From: Pseudoxanthomonas suwonensis J47
Lineage (GTDB): Bacteria; Pseudomonadota; Gammaproteobacteria; Xanthomonadales; Xanthomonadaceae
DNA: 64,000 nucleotides
Assembly: GCF_000513955.1 (NCBI RefSeq)
Contig: NZ_AZUZ01000023.1
Coordinates: 333-64,332 of the forward strand
Reading direction: 5' to 3'
Shown here: in pieces, positions 40,467 to 51,445 of the stretch
Layout: each line of letters starts with the position of its first letter
Numbering within the stretch: the stretch's first letter is position 1
Notes under the pieces: generated by a model
The model's input: only the letters and a program-made list of their open reading frames with translations
Told to the model about the DNA's origin: nothing
Database searches by the model: none
Made by a program: the position numbers and the translations under genes

Positions 40467-41729
40467 ATGTCCGCGTCCCGCAGTGCCGTGAGGAAGCCGT
40501 CCGCACCTGTCGATCGGGCTACCAGCCAGCTCGTGCCCTTCGTCTGGGAGGGTACCGACAAACGCGGCACCAAGATGAAAGGCGAACAGGCGGCCAAGAA
40601 CGCCAACCTGCTGAGGGCGGAGCTACGTCGCCAAGGAATCATGCCGACCGTCGTCAAGCCCAAGCCCAAGCCGCTATTCGGCTCGGCCGGCAAGGCGATC
40701 ACCCCCAAGGACATCGCCTTCTTCAGCCGGCAGATGGCCACCATGATGAAGTCGGGCGTACCGATTGTGTCGTCCTTGGAGATCATCGGCGGAGGCCACA
40801 AGAACCCCCGCATGAAGGCCATGATCGACCAGGTCCGCGCTGACATCGAAGGCGGATTGTCCCTGCATGAGGCCATCAGCAAGCACCCGGTACAGTTCGA
40901 CGAGCTCTATCGCAATCTGGTCCGCGCCGGCGAAAGCGCGGGCGTGCTGGAGACGGTGCTGGACACCATCGCCAGCTACAAGGAAAACATCGAGGCCCTG
41001 AAGGGCAAGATCAAGAAGGCGCTGTTCTACCCGATCGTCGTGATCCTGGTCGCCATCCTGGTCAGTGCGATCCTGCTGATCTTCGTGGTGCCGCAGTTCG
41101 AGGCCACCTTCCAGAGCTTCGGCGCCGACCTGCCTGCGTTCACCCAGATGATCGTGGGGGCATCAAGATTCATGGTTTCCTGGTGGTGGGCCATCCTCCT
41201 GATCCTGGTGGGCAGCGCCGTAGCCATCATGTTCACTTACAGGCGCTCCCCGGCGTTGCAGCACACCGTCGACAAGATCATCCTGAAGGTGCCGGTCGTC
41301 GGCCAGATCATGCACAACAGCGCGGTCGCCCGCTTCGCCCGGACCACCGCGGTGACCTTCAAGGCGGGCGTTCCGCTGGTCGAGGCACTGGATTCCGTAG
41401 CCGGCGCAACCGGCAACTCCGTGTACGAAAAGGCCGTCTACCGGATCCGCGACGACGTCGCCGTGGGCTACCCGGTCAACATGGCCATGCGCCAGACCAA
41501 CCTGTTCCCGCACATGGTCATCCAGATGGCGGCCATCGGCGAGGAAGCCGGCGCGCTGGACACCATGCTGTTCAAGGTGGCGGAGTACTATGAGCAGGAA
41601 GTCAACAACGCGGTCGACGCGCTGAGCAGCCTGCTCGAGCCGATGATCATGATCTTCATCGGCGGCGTCGTCGGCGCGATGGTGATCGGCATGTACCTGC
41701 CCATCTTCAAGCTCGCCGCGACGATCTGA
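40467..41729 (+). CDS. pilC: Type IV pilus platform protein PilC
   Basis: A 420-residue inner-membrane assembly platform that couples PilB/PilT to pilin. Two T2SSF domains are visible: the first (FFSRQMATMMKSGVPIVSSLEII) and the second (RFARTTAVTFKAGVPLVEALDSVA), with membrane helices KKALFYPIVVILVAILVSAIL, WWWAILLILVGSAVAIMF and MIMIFIGGVVGAMVIGMYLP. The ATG at 40467 has GGGGAGA at ideal spacing and decides the start over 40422. It is divergent from pilA. Confidence 0.96.
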   Translation: MSASRSAVRKPSAPVDRATSQLVPFVWEGTDKRGTKMKGEQAAKNANLLRAELRRQGIMPTVVKPKPKPLFGSAGKAITPKDIAFFSRQMATMMKSGVPIVSSLEIIGGGHKNPRMKAMIDQVRADIEGGLSLHEAISKHPVQFDELYRNLVRAGESAGVLETVLDTIASYKENIEALKGKIKKALFYPIVVILVAILVSAILLIFVVPQFEATFQSFGADLPAFTQMIVGASRFMVSWWWAILLILVGSAVAIMFTYRRSPALQHTVDKIILKVPVVGQIMHNSAVARFARTTAVTFKAGVPLVEALDSVAGATGNSVYEKAVYRIRDDVAVGYPVNMAMRQTNLFPHMVIQMAAIGEEAGALDTMLFKVAEYYEQEVNNAVDALSSLLEPMIMIFIGGVVGAMVIGMYLPIFKLAATI

Positions 41730-41738
41730 TCGGAACGG

Positions 41739-41765
41739 CCAAGTTGACCAACTTGGCCAACTTGG
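41739..41765 (+). promoter_or_regulatory. vapB operator: three CCAAsTTGG-like half repeats
   Basis: CCAAGTTG-AC-CAACTTGG (41739-41756) is a perfect 8-bp palindrome and is followed at once by another CCAACTTGG (41757-41765). It ends eight bases before the antitoxin start, the usual place for autorepression by a VapBC complex. Confidence 0.75.
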
Positions 41766-41772
41766 CTAAGGT

Positions 41773-42051
41773 ATGGCCATGACCCAGGTCAACATGCTCG
41801 AAGCCAAGACTCGCCTGTCCGAACTCGTCAAGGCCGCCCAGGCCGGCGAGGAGGTGGTGATCGCCAATCGCGGCGAGCCGGTGGCGCGGCTGGTGCCGGT
41901 GCGCCATCGCGGTACCGACAATCCGCGTCAGCCGGGCGAGGCGGGAGAGGTCGTTGCCTGGCTGCGCGCCAACCCCATCCCCGCGCATGCAAGGCGCAGC
42001 ATGGCCCAGATCGATGCCGACATCGCGGTGGAGCGCGACGCTTGGGATTGA
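41773..42051 (+). CDS. Phd/YefM-type antitoxin of a VapBC pair
   Basis: A 92-residue antitoxin. The N-terminal Phd fold (MTQVNMLEAKTRLSELVKAA, VVIANRGEPVARLVPV) binds the operator, and the C-terminal half (WLRANPIPAHARRSMAQID) should wrap the toxin. The first ATG is at 41773, with another at 41779. The stop overlaps the toxin start. The gene interrupts the usual pilC-pilD adjacency, 43 bases after pilC. Confidence 0.9.
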   Translation: MAMTQVNMLEAKTRLSELVKAAQAGEEVVIANRGEPVARLVPVRHRGTDNPRQPGEAGEVVAWLRANPIPAHARRSMAQIDADIAVERDAWD

Positions 42052-42437
42052 TCTTTCTCGATGCATGCGTACTGATCTATGCCCATGAGGGCAGCCCGGA
42101 CCGTGCGCAGCGCATCCTGGAACGGATGGACGCCCAGGCCGGCCACCGTTTCGCGGTTTCGCCGCTGGTGAAGCTCGAATGCCTGGTCGGGCCGATGCGC
42201 AGCGGCAACCTTGTCCTGCAGCGCAGCTACGAAGCCGCCCTGGCCAGGCTCCTGCTTCTCGACATGCCGGAAGAGGTGTACCTGCAGGCCGCCGAGTTGC
42301 GCGCGCATTTCGGCCTGAAGACGCCGGACGCGCTGCACCTTTCCTGCGCGCAGCACCATGGCTGCCAGGCCCTGTGGACGAACGACGGGCGATTGGCGAA
42401 GGCCAGCCATGGGCTGGCCATCAACGTCCTGGAATAG
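42042..42437 (+). CDS. PIN-domain ribonuclease toxin (VapC-like)
   Basis: A 131-residue PIN-domain protein, expected to cleave a specific RNA when free of its antitoxin. Acidic active-site residues are visible in FLDACVLIYAHE, KLECLVGP, KTPDALHLSCAQ and LWTNDGRLA. No ATG is available: translation must begin at TTG 42042 or TTG 42048, overlapping the antitoxin stop, which indicates coupling. It ends 12 bases before pilD, so toxin and pilD may share a transcript. Confidence 0.88.
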   Translation: MGLIFLDACVLIYAHEGSPDRAQRILERMDAQAGHRFAVSPLVKLECLVGPMRSGNLVLQRSYEAALARLLLLDMPEEVYLQAAELRAHFGLKTPDALHLSCAQHHGCQALWTNDGRLAKASHGLAINVLE

Positions 42438-42449
42438 GAACACATACGC

Positions 42450-43316
42450 ATGGCCTTCCTCGACACCCAGCCCCTCCTGGGCTACCCGCTCGCTGCCGCC
42501 GTCGGCCTGGCCGTCGGCAGCTTCCTCAACGTGGTCATCCTGCGCCTGCCGCGGCGGCTGGAGTGGGAGTGGAAGCGGGACGCGCGGGAAGTGCTGGAGC
42601 TGCCGGAGATCTACGACCCGCCCCCGCCCGGGGTGGTTGTCGAGCCTTCGCACGACCCGGTCACCGGCGACCGGCTGAAGTGGTGGGAGAACATCCCGGT
42701 GCTCAGCTGGCTGATGCTGCGCGGCCGCTCGCGCTACAGCGGCCAGCGCATCTCCATCCAGTACCCGCTGGTGGAGCTGCTGACCGGCCTGCTCACCGTG
42801 ATCTGCGCCTGGCGCTTCGGCTTCGGCTGGCAGGGCTTCGGCGCGATGCTGTTCACCTGGTTCCTGGTCGCCGCCTCCGGCATCGACCTGCGCACCCGCC
42901 TGCTGCCCGACCAGCTGACCCTGCCGCTGATGTGGCTGGGGCTGGTCGCCAGCCTGGACAACCTGTTCATGCCGGCCAAGCCTGCCCTGCTGGGCGCGGT
43001 GGCCGGCTACGTGTCGCTGTGGAGCGTGTGGTGGCTGTTCAAGCAGCTCACCGGCAAGGAAGGCATGGGCCACGGTGACTTCAAGCTGCTGGCGGCCATC
43101 GGTGCCTGGGTCGGCCTGAAGGGCATCCTGCCGGTGATCCTGCTGTCGTCGATCGTCGGTGCGGTGCTGGGCTCGATCTGGCTGGCCTCGCAGGGCCGCG
43201 ACCGCGCCACCCCGATCCCGTTCGGCCCCTACCTGGCGATTGCCGGCTGGATCGTGTTCTTCTGGGGCGAGCGGATGATCGACAGCTACCTGCGCTTCGC
43301 GGGGCTGTCGGGCTGA
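42450..43316 (+). CDS. pilD: Prepilin peptidase/N-methyltransferase PilD (XpsO-type)
   Basis: A 288-residue inner-membrane aspartic protease that cuts and N-methylates prepilins and type II secretion pseudopilins. The N-terminal domain has SFLNVVILRLPRRLEWEW and ENIPVLSWLMLRGRSRYSGQ. The two catalytic aspartates are in ASGIDLRTRLLPDQ and GMGHGDFKLLAAIGAW. The usual CxxC pairs of the first cytoplasmic loop are missing (Asp-Pro-Val and Ser-Arg-Tyr stand there), as reported for Xanthomonas XpsO. About eight membrane helices. It lies between the toxin and coaE genes. Confidence 0.95.
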   Translation: MAFLDTQPLLGYPLAAAVGLAVGSFLNVVILRLPRRLEWEWKRDAREVLELPEIYDPPPPGVVVEPSHDPVTGDRLKWWENIPVLSWLMLRGRSRYSGQRISIQYPLVELLTGLLTVICAWRFGFGWQGFGAMLFTWFLVAASGIDLRTRLLPDQLTLPLMWLGLVASLDNLFMPAKPALLGAVAGYVSLWSVWWLFKQLTGKEGMGHGDFKLLAAIGAWVGLKGILPVILLSSIVGAVLGSIWLASQGRDRATPIPFGPYLAIAGWIVFFWGERMIDSYLRFAGLSG

Positions 43317-43475
43317 CCACTATCGCGTCGTCGGCCGCACGCGTCCGACGTACGGCAGGCGACTGCTGGCAGGGCCGCTACACGCACCATGGCGCGGCAC
43401 GCACCATTCCCGCACGCGTGACGCCTGCCGGGCCCGTGCTTCTACAATGCGCGTTCCTACCCTGCCCGTGCGGAC

Positions 43476-44090
43476 ATGAGCGATTTCATCATCGGCCTGA
43501 CCGGGGGCGTGGCCGCCGGCAAGAGCGAGGTCACGCGCCGGTTCGAGGCGCTGGGCATCCACGTCGCCGATGCCGACCTGGCCGCGCGGGCGGTGGTCGA
43601 ACCGGGGCAACCGGCGCTCGCCGCGATCGTCGGGCACTTCGGTGCGGAGATGCTGCAGCCCGACGGCAGTCTGGACCGGCGGCGGCTGCGCGAGCGCATC
43701 TTTGCCGACGCCGAGGCGCGCCGCGCGCTCGAGGCGATCACCCATCCCGCCATCCGCGGGCTGCTCGAGGCCGAATGCCGCGCCGCGACCAGCCCTTACG
43801 CCATCGCCGCGATCCCGCTGCTGGCAGAAGCCGGCGGGCGCGCCACCTACCCGTGGCTGGACCGCATCGTGGTGGTCGACGCCCCTCCCGAGCTGCAGCA
43901 CGCGCGGCTGATGCGCCGCGACGGCGTGGACGAGACCCTGGCCTCCCGCATGATCGAGGCGCAGGCCAGCCGCGAGGCGCGCCTGGCGCTCGCGGACGAC
44001 GTGGTGGTCAACGATGGCCACCCGGAGCATCTGGACAGCGCCGTGGCGGCGCTGGATGCGCGGTACCGGGAGATGGCGGGGCGGCAGTAG
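43476..44090 (+). CDS. coaE: Dephospho-CoA kinase
   Basis: A 204-residue P-loop kinase for the last step of coenzyme A synthesis, phosphorylating the 3'-OH of dephospho-CoA. Walker A is GLTGGVAAGKSEV, followed by DADLAARAVVEPG and the CoA-binding region ITHPAIRGLLEAE. RLMRRDGVDETLASRMIEAQ forms the lid. pilD-coaE adjacency is the standard order in gammaproteobacteria. Confidence 0.96.
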   Translation: MSDFIIGLTGGVAAGKSEVTRRFEALGIHVADADLAARAVVEPGQPALAAIVGHFGAEMLQPDGSLDRRRLRERIFADAEARRALEAITHPAIRGLLEAECRAATSPYAIAAIPLLAEAGGRATYPWLDRIVVVDAPPELQHARLMRRDGVDETLASRMIEAQASREARLALADDVVVNDGHPEHLDSAVAALDARYREMAGRQ

Positions 44091-44150
44091 GATTGGCCAC
44101 GGGCTGGTATCGGGAGTTCCGCCCGCCTGTTGGAGGGCGATACGTGCCTT

Positions 44151-44228
44151 GTAGAGCGGGGCTTGCCCCGCTCGGCGCTGTGAGTGCGTTGGGACCTCGG
44201 CGGTAGAGTCGGGCAAGCCCGACTCTAC
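44151..44228. repeat. Two GTAG-type REP/SMAG-like elements
   Basis: Element 1 (44151-44174) begins GTAGAGCGGGGCTTGCCCCG. Element 2 (44203-44228) is a perfect 26-base palindrome with GTAG at both ends (arms GTAGAGTCGGGC and GCCCGACTCTAC). They fill most of the spacer after coaE. Confidence 0.8.
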
Positions 44229-44269
44229 GGGGTGGCCGGATGCCCGGGGGCGGGCCAGAGGGAACAAGC

Positions 44270-44378
44270 GTAGCCCGGACAAGCGAAGCGCATCCGGGGC
44301 AAACGCGGCGGCGCCAGCCTCCCGATCCGGAGGTCGGCCCATATCCGCGGATGCGGCCTTCGGTCTTATCCGGGCTAC
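44270..44378. repeat. BIME-like pair of GTAGCCCGGA REPs
   Basis: GTAGCCCGGACAAGCGAAGC (from 44270) faces an inverted copy ending CTTATCCGGGCTAC at 44378. Both hold a hairpin leading to GCATCCG. The pair resembles the E. coli GTAGGCCGGATAAG BIME. The TAG of the right-hand GTAG is the stop codon of the Nudix gene. Confidence 0.8.
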
Positions 44379-45376
44379 TCGCGAGGGTGTTGCGGGGTGC
44401 CTTGAAGCGCAGCAGGGGCCTTGGCGACGGCGGGCCACAGCGCGCGGATGGCGGCGATGCCCTGTGCACCGTGTCCGCGCGCGGTTGCGAGGTGGGCATC
44501 GGTAAGGCCACCGATCGCGTAGATCGGCAGCGCGACCTGCTCGCGCAGGGTCACGAATCCATCCCAGCCCAGCGGCGTCGCGCCCGGGTGCGTCGCGGTC
44601 TCCTGCAGCGGCCCAAGCACGGCGAAATCGCAGCCCAGCGCCTGCGCCTGGCGCAGGTCTTCAAGCGTGTGGCAGGAGGCACCCACCGCCTGCACTGCCG
44701 GCAGCGGGCGTGCACCAAGCGAGGCGAGCTGTTCGCTGCCCAGCTGCACGCCCACGCCCAGCTCCGCAGCGAGGGCGATGTCGCGGTTGAGCAGCAGCTC
44801 GGCGCCGGCGGAACGGCACGCCGCCGCCACCTCGCGCGCCAGCGCCGCGTAGCCCTCGGGCGCCAGGCTGCGCGCGCGCAGCTGGATGCGTTCGATACCG
44901 GAATCCAGCGCGCGGGCCAGGGCGCGATGCCAGCCGGCCAGGTCGGCGCCCGGTTCGGGCGTGACCAGGTAACGCTCGGGCTGGCGCAGCACGCCCACCA
45001 CCGGCACGTCCGCCGGCGGCATCGAATAGCGCGCCAGCCGCTCCGGCGCGACCCAGGTCAACGCCTGCCCTTCGCGCCCGCGCGGATTGCCCTTCCAGGC
45101 GGTGATCTTCCGCACCTCCAGGCGCAGGCGCTTGCTCGGGTACTGCTGAGGCACCTCGATCAGCAGGTCGCCGACTTCCGCGTCGATACCCAGCTCTTCC
45201 TGCAGCTCGCGCGCCAGCGCCTGCTCCGAGGTCTCGCCGGGCTCGCGCTTGCCGCCGGGGAATTCCCACAGGCCGGGAAGGTCGCTGTTCTCGCCGCGGC
45301 GCGTCAGCAGCACCCTGCCGCGGACATCGGTGATGACGCCGGCGACGACGTGGATGGATCGGAGGGGGGCTTCCAT
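44375..45376 (-). CDS. Nudix hydrolase (MutT-like) fused to TenI/ThiE-like domain
   Basis: A 333-residue two-domain protein. Residues 1-130 are a MutT-type Nudix domain with the box GGKREPGETSEQALARELQE plus ELGI; it should remove 8-oxo-dGTP. Residues about 145-320 resemble thiamine monophosphate synthase/TenI (RIQLRARSLAPEGYAALARE, GASCHTLEDLRQAQALGCDF, FAVLGPLQETATHPG, PIYAIGGLTDAHL). The same fusion is known in gammaproteobacteria downstream of secA. Whether the second domain is catalytic is unknown. The start at 45376 fits the Nudix N-terminus; the TAG stop is the head of a REP. Confidence 0.93.
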   Translation of the reverse strand: MEAPLRSIHVVAGVITDVRGRVLLTRRGENSDLPGLWEFPGGKREPGETSEQALARELQEELGIDAEVGDLLIEVPQQYPSKRLRLEVRKITAWKGNPRGREGQALTWVAPERLARYSMPPADVPVVGVLRQPERYLVTPEPGADLAGWHRALARALDSGIERIQLRARSLAPEGYAALAREVAAACRSAGAELLLNRDIALAAELGVGVQLGSEQLASLGARPLPAVQAVGASCHTLEDLRQAQALGCDFAVLGPLQETATHPGATPLGWDGFVTLREQVALPIYAIGGLTDAHLATARGHGAQGIAAIRALWPAVAKAPAALQGTPQHPRE

Positions 45377-45426
45377 GCCTGGGAGCTTAACCGGGGGCGT
45401 GGGGGGGCCGGAACGGTTGGGGGCGC

Positions 45427-45482
45427 AAGAGCAGCCGGGCAAGCCCGGCTCTACGTAGAGCCGGGCTTGCCCGGCTGCTCTT
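45427..45482. repeat. 56-bp perfect palindrome (two GTAG REPs head to head)
   Basis: Two inverted copies of the REP meet at CTAC|GTAG (centre 45454/45455). Each copy (GTAGAGCCGGGCTTGCCCGG then CTGCTC) is itself a hairpin. It lies between secA and the Nudix/TenI gene, next to a third copy at the secA stop. Confidence 0.85.
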
Positions 45483-45513
45483 TCCCTCCAAGGAACCCAC
45501 CTCTATGCGTGGC

Positions 45514-45534
45514 GGCAGCGGGGCAAGCCCCGCT

Positions 45535-45538
<4 letters not shown>
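45514..45538 (-). repeat. GTAG-type REP at the secA stop codon
   Basis: On the minus strand, GTAGAGCGGGGCTTGCCCCG then CTGCC. The TAG at 45537-45535 ends secA. Confidence 0.8.
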
Positions 45539-48285
<2,747 letters not shown>

Positions 48286-48446
48286 CGATGAGGCCAATTG
48301 GGAATGAACGCCCGGGGTCCGCCTGCGGCGGCCACGACGGCCGGACGCGAAGCGCCCTGCCTGGGCAACACGGCATTGTAGCTTGGGACGCCGGCCGGCG
48401 ATCTCAAGGCACCCTGCCATCGGTCACGCGCATGGCGGGACCCACA

Positions 48447-48480
48447 AAACGAAAGACCCGCCCCCTCGCGGGGACGGGTC
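48447..48480 (-). terminator. Rho-independent terminator of the M23 gene
   Basis: GACCCG(T)CCCC/GGGG(G)CGGGTC stem with loop GCGA on the minus strand, followed by TTTCGTTTT. It lies 18 bases beyond the M23 stop. Confidence 0.8.
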
Positions 48481-48498
48481 TGCCGGAAGACGCTGCGA

Positions 48499-49443
48499 TC
48501 AGCCGCGGCCGCGGCGTTCGTTCACCGGGGCGCGGCCATCGGCGAGGAACTTGCGCGGATTGACCACCCGGCCGTTCTCCCACACCTCGAAGTGCACGTG
48601 GGCGCCGGTGGAGCGGCCGGTGGAGCCGGCCTTGGCGACCTGCTCGCCGGCGCGGACCAGGTCGCCGACCTTCACGCTCAGCCGCGAGTTGTGTGCATAA
48701 CGGGTGACGTAGCCGTTGCCGTGGTCGACCTCGACGGTGTTGCCGTAGCCGCTGCGGGTGCCCGCATAGCTGACCACGCCGTCTGCCACCGCCAGCACCG
48801 GATCGCCCACGTTGGCGTGGAAGTCGATGCCCTTGTGCATGGCGCGGCCGCGGCCGAACGGGTCGGCGCGGTTGCCGAAGCCGGAGGTGATGTAGCTGCG
48901 GCGCACCGGCGAACGCACCGGCAGCGCGTTGGTCTCCAGCTGGCGGTCGAACAGCAGCGATTCCATCACCGACAGCTGGCGGCCGGAGGCCTCGAACTGG
49001 CCCTGGACCTCGTCCAGGCCCGCGACCAGGTCTTCCAGCGGCATGTCGCCGGCCACGCCACCGCCACCCTGGCCGGGCGCGCCCTGGAAGTCGAATTCGC
49101 CGTCCTCGAGCTTGCCGGCCTCGGTCAGGCGCTCGCCGAGCGCGTTGAGGCGGTTGGCCTGGGCCTGCAGTTCGCCCAGGCGCGCGGCCAGGGCGTTGAT
49201 TTCCTTCTGGGACTGGCGCCGGACCTGCTCCAGTTCCTCCTGTTGCCGGGCCAGCTGCGCCTCGGTGTGCTGCGCATTGGCCATTCCGATCGCCACGCCG
49301 GCGCCCGTACCGAAGAGGACACCGGTGGCCAGCACCGCCGCGAAGGCGAGGCCTGGCCGCTGCGTGGCGATTGCCCCGATCCGCCCCTTGATTCCGTTGG
49401 CGCGACCGTCACGCGGGTTTCTTACTATGAATTTATAGCTCAT
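48499..49443 (-). CDS. M23 family murein endopeptidase-like protein
   Basis: A 314-residue envelope protein. A cytosolic N-terminus is followed by a membrane anchor around residues 31-55 (LAFAAVLATGVLFGTGAGVAIG) and a coiled coil (EAQLARQQEELEQVRRQSQK). The LytM/M23 domain has HKGIDFHANVGDPV with zinc His and Asp, and HVHFEVWENGR with the HxH. All catalytic zinc ligands seem present, so it may be an active cell-wall hydrolase. This arrangement beside secA is typical of Xanthomonadaceae. The start shares bases with the divergent dciA start. Confidence 0.93.
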   Translation of the reverse strand: MSYKFIVRNPRDGRANGIKGRIGAIATQRPGLAFAAVLATGVLFGTGAGVAIGMANAQHTEAQLARQQEELEQVRRQSQKEINALAARLGELQAQANRLNALGERLTEAGKLEDGEFDFQGAPGQGGGGVAGDMPLEDLVAGLDEVQGQFEASGRQLSVMESLLFDRQLETNALPVRSPVRRSYITSGFGNRADPFGRGRAMHKGIDFHANVGDPVLAVADGVVSYAGTRSGYGNTVEVDHGNGYVTRYAHNSRLSVKVGDLVRAGEQVAKAGSTGRSTGAHVHFEVWENGRVVNPRKFLADGRAPVNERRGRG

Positions 49444-49936
49444 GCTTTCGGGTATGCCTGGTTCGAAGTCCAACGCCCGCAGGGCGGCCGTCCCGCTTCC
49501 CGCAGCCGAAGCCGCGTTCGCGGATGAAACTGGCGCCACCTTGCGCCGAGCCCTCTGGCTCGATGCGCTGGACCAGCAGTTGCGTCCCCTGTTGCCGCCG
49601 GGGCTGGTGCCCCATTGCCGGTTGGCCAACGTATCCGGCGGACAACTCGTTTTTGTCACCGATTCGCCGGTCTGGCGGGCGCGCCTGCGCCTTGCCGAGG
49701 CCGAACTCCTCGATGCGGCCCGCTCCGTCGGGCTGAACCCCACCGCAGTCATCATCAAAACGACTACCGGTCCGCTGCATCCGCACCCTTCGGCCGGTGC
49801 AACGGCTCCCCCGGTTTCAGCGACCGCCCGCAAAGCCGTGGACGACGCACTGGCATCCCTGCGGGAACCCGATCCTTCCGGTTCCCTGGAACCGGGGACT
49901 CCCGCCCCGGCTTGCCGGACCGGCCGGGCAACGTAA
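49442..49936 (+). CDS. dciA: DciA-like protein (DUF721)
   Basis: About 164 residues of the DUF721/DciA family, whose founding members load the replicative helicase DnaB. The core is LWLDALDQQLRPLLPPGL, CRLANVSGGQLVFVTDSPVWRARLRL and ELLDAARSVGLNPTAVIIKT. The C-terminal third is Pro/Ser-rich and probably disordered. Starts at 49442 (MLSGMPGSK) or 49454 (MPGSK) are possible, and neither has a ribosome site. Placement by secA and lpxC is typical of gammaproteobacteria. Confidence 0.85.
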   Translation: MLSGMPGSKSNARRAAVPLPAAEAAFADETGATLRRALWLDALDQQLRPLLPPGLVPHCRLANVSGGQLVFVTDSPVWRARLRLAEAELLDAARSVGLNPTAVIIKTTTGPLHPHPSAGATAPPVSATARKAVDDALASLREPDPSGSLEPGTPAPACRTGRAT

Positions 49937-50251
49937 TTCCCGCTGCCTGAGGCCAACCCGCGGGGCATCCTAACGTCACCCATCCATCACGTCGTTAGCG
50001 AATGGTTAAACATTCGTTACGATGGGAACGGATCGCCGACCGGGTTCACGCTTCATGAAAGTGCCTGAAGCTGGTCAGCGACCACCAGACTGAATACCCT
50101 GTTCAGGTTTGGAGCCGGCGGGGTGGCTTGGCCGGACCGGGCGGGCCTTTCCGGCGGAACACGGGCGGGAGCCGCGGGCACGCGGCGTCACGAAGCTGAA
50201 GCTCCGGACCGGATGGGGTCGACAGTGCCGGCGCCCAGCCGCCAGCCGGGC
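49937..50251. other. Gene-free stretch between dciA and lpxC
   Basis: A 315-bp convergent spacer. It contains an AT-rich dyad CGAATG-GTTAAA-CATTCG (49999-50016) and a GCTTCA/TGAAGC hairpin near 50051-50072. I see no gene; the dyads may end transcription from either side. Confidence 0.5.
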
Positions 50252-51163
50252 TCAGGCCAGCGCGGGGGTGCCGTAGGCCAGCGGCGCCTGGGCCGCGGCG
50301 GCGTCGAAGCTCACCTTTTCCCACGCGGTGGCGTCGGCCATCAGCGCGCGGGCGAGCTTGTTGTTGAGCGCGTGGCCGGACTTGTAGCCCTCGTAGGCGC
50401 CCAGCACGGGGGCCCCGACCAGGTACAGGTCGCCGATCGCGTCGAGGATCTTGTGGCGCACGAACTCGTCGGCGTAACGCAGGCCGTCCTCGTTGAGGAC
50501 GCGGAACTCGTCCAGCACGATGGCGTTGTCCATCGAGCCGCCCAGGCCGAGGTTGAGGTCGCGCATGTACTCCAGGTCGCGCATGAAGCCGAAGGTGCGC
50601 GCGCGGGAGATTTCCTTGATGTACGCGGCCGTCGAGAACTCCAGCCGGTGGTGCGACTGCTTGGCCGGGATCATCGGGTGGTCGAACTGGATGGTGAAAT
50701 CCAGGCGGAAGCCGTCGTACGGGCTGAAGCGGGCGATCTTGTCGCCGTCGCGCACTTCCACGTCCTTGAGGATGCGGATGAAGTGCTTGGGCGCGTCCTG
50801 CTCGGCGATGCCGGCGGACTGCAGCAGGAACACGAAGGGGCCGGCCGAACCGTCCATGATCGGCAGCTCGGCCGAGGACAGCTCGACGATCATGTTGTCG
50901 ATGCCCAGGCCGGCGGCGGCCGACATCAGGTGCTCGACGGTCTGGACCTTGGCCGGACCGCAGGACAGGCCGGTGCACAGCGTGGTCTCGGTGACCAGGT
51001 CGGCGGCGGCGGGCATCTCGACCACGGGATCCAGGTCGGTGCGGCGGAACACGATGCCATGGTCGACCGGAGCCGGGCGCAGGGTCATGTAGACCTTGTT
51101 GCCGCTGTGCAGGCCGACGCCGGTGGCGCGGATCGTGTTCTTGAGGGTGCGCTGCCGGGTCAT
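50252..51163 (-). CDS. lpxC: UDP-3-O-acyl-N-acetylglucosamine deacetylase
   Basis: A 303-residue zinc amidase, the committed step of lipid A synthesis. Zinc ligands are His in [10 protein letters not shown], and His and Asp in [12 protein letters not shown]. The catalytic Glu lies in the same VEH motif. The N-terminus [21 protein letters not shown] sets the start at 51163. Length matches E. coli (305 aa). It stands downstream of ftsZ, as in other gammaproteobacteria, but terminator-like hairpins separate the two. Confidence 0.97.
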   Translation of the reverse strand: MTRQRTLKNTIRATGVGLHSGNKVYMTLRPAPVDHGIVFRRTDLDPVVEMPAAADLVTETTLCTGLSCGPAKVQTVEHLMSAAAGLGIDNMIVELSSAELPIMDGSAGPFVFLLQSAGIAEQDAPKHFIRILKDVEVRDGDKIARFSPYDGFRLDFTIQFDHPMIPAKQSHHRLEFSTAAYIKEISRARTFGFMRDLEYMRDLNLGLGGSMDNAIVLDEFRVLNEDGLRYADEFVRHKILDAIGDLYLVGAPVLGAYEGYKSGHALNNKLARALMADATAWEKVSFDAAAAQAPLAYGTPALA

Positions 51164-51310
51164 GGGGTTCGCCGTGCGACGGATGGTCCGTATCTGGGGT
51201 CGCGTGAAGCAGGTGAGAATATCACGCATTTAGCTGAATCTTAACGTACTGCAGCCGTGCTCCCGCGGCGGCGCTCCCGGGCAGGGGTGCGCCTGCGACC
51301 GGGAAAACCT

Positions 51311-51331
51311 GCCGGGCCTCCATGGCCCGGC
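51311..51331 (-). terminator. Hairpin terminator downstream of ftsZ
   Basis: GCCGGGCC and GGCCCGGC form a perfect 8-bp stem (loop of five) followed on the minus strand by AGGTTTTCCC, a short T-run. Confidence 0.65.
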
Positions 51332-51348
51332 AGCAAGGGACACGGACT

Positions 51349-51368
51349 CCGGACATATATGTGTCCGG
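51349..51368. terminator. Second hairpin downstream of ftsZ
   Basis: CCGGACA-TATATG-TGTCCGG is a perfect 7-bp stem with an AT-rich loop, 78 bases from the ftsZ stop. Together with the hairpin at 51311 it forms a tandem 3' structure. Confidence 0.5.
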
Positions 51369-51445
51369 TTACTGCCGCCGGCAAGGACGATGGCGCGTCC
51401 CGCCGGTCATCCACTGCGGGGCCGACCCGGGGGCCGGCCGTCGCA

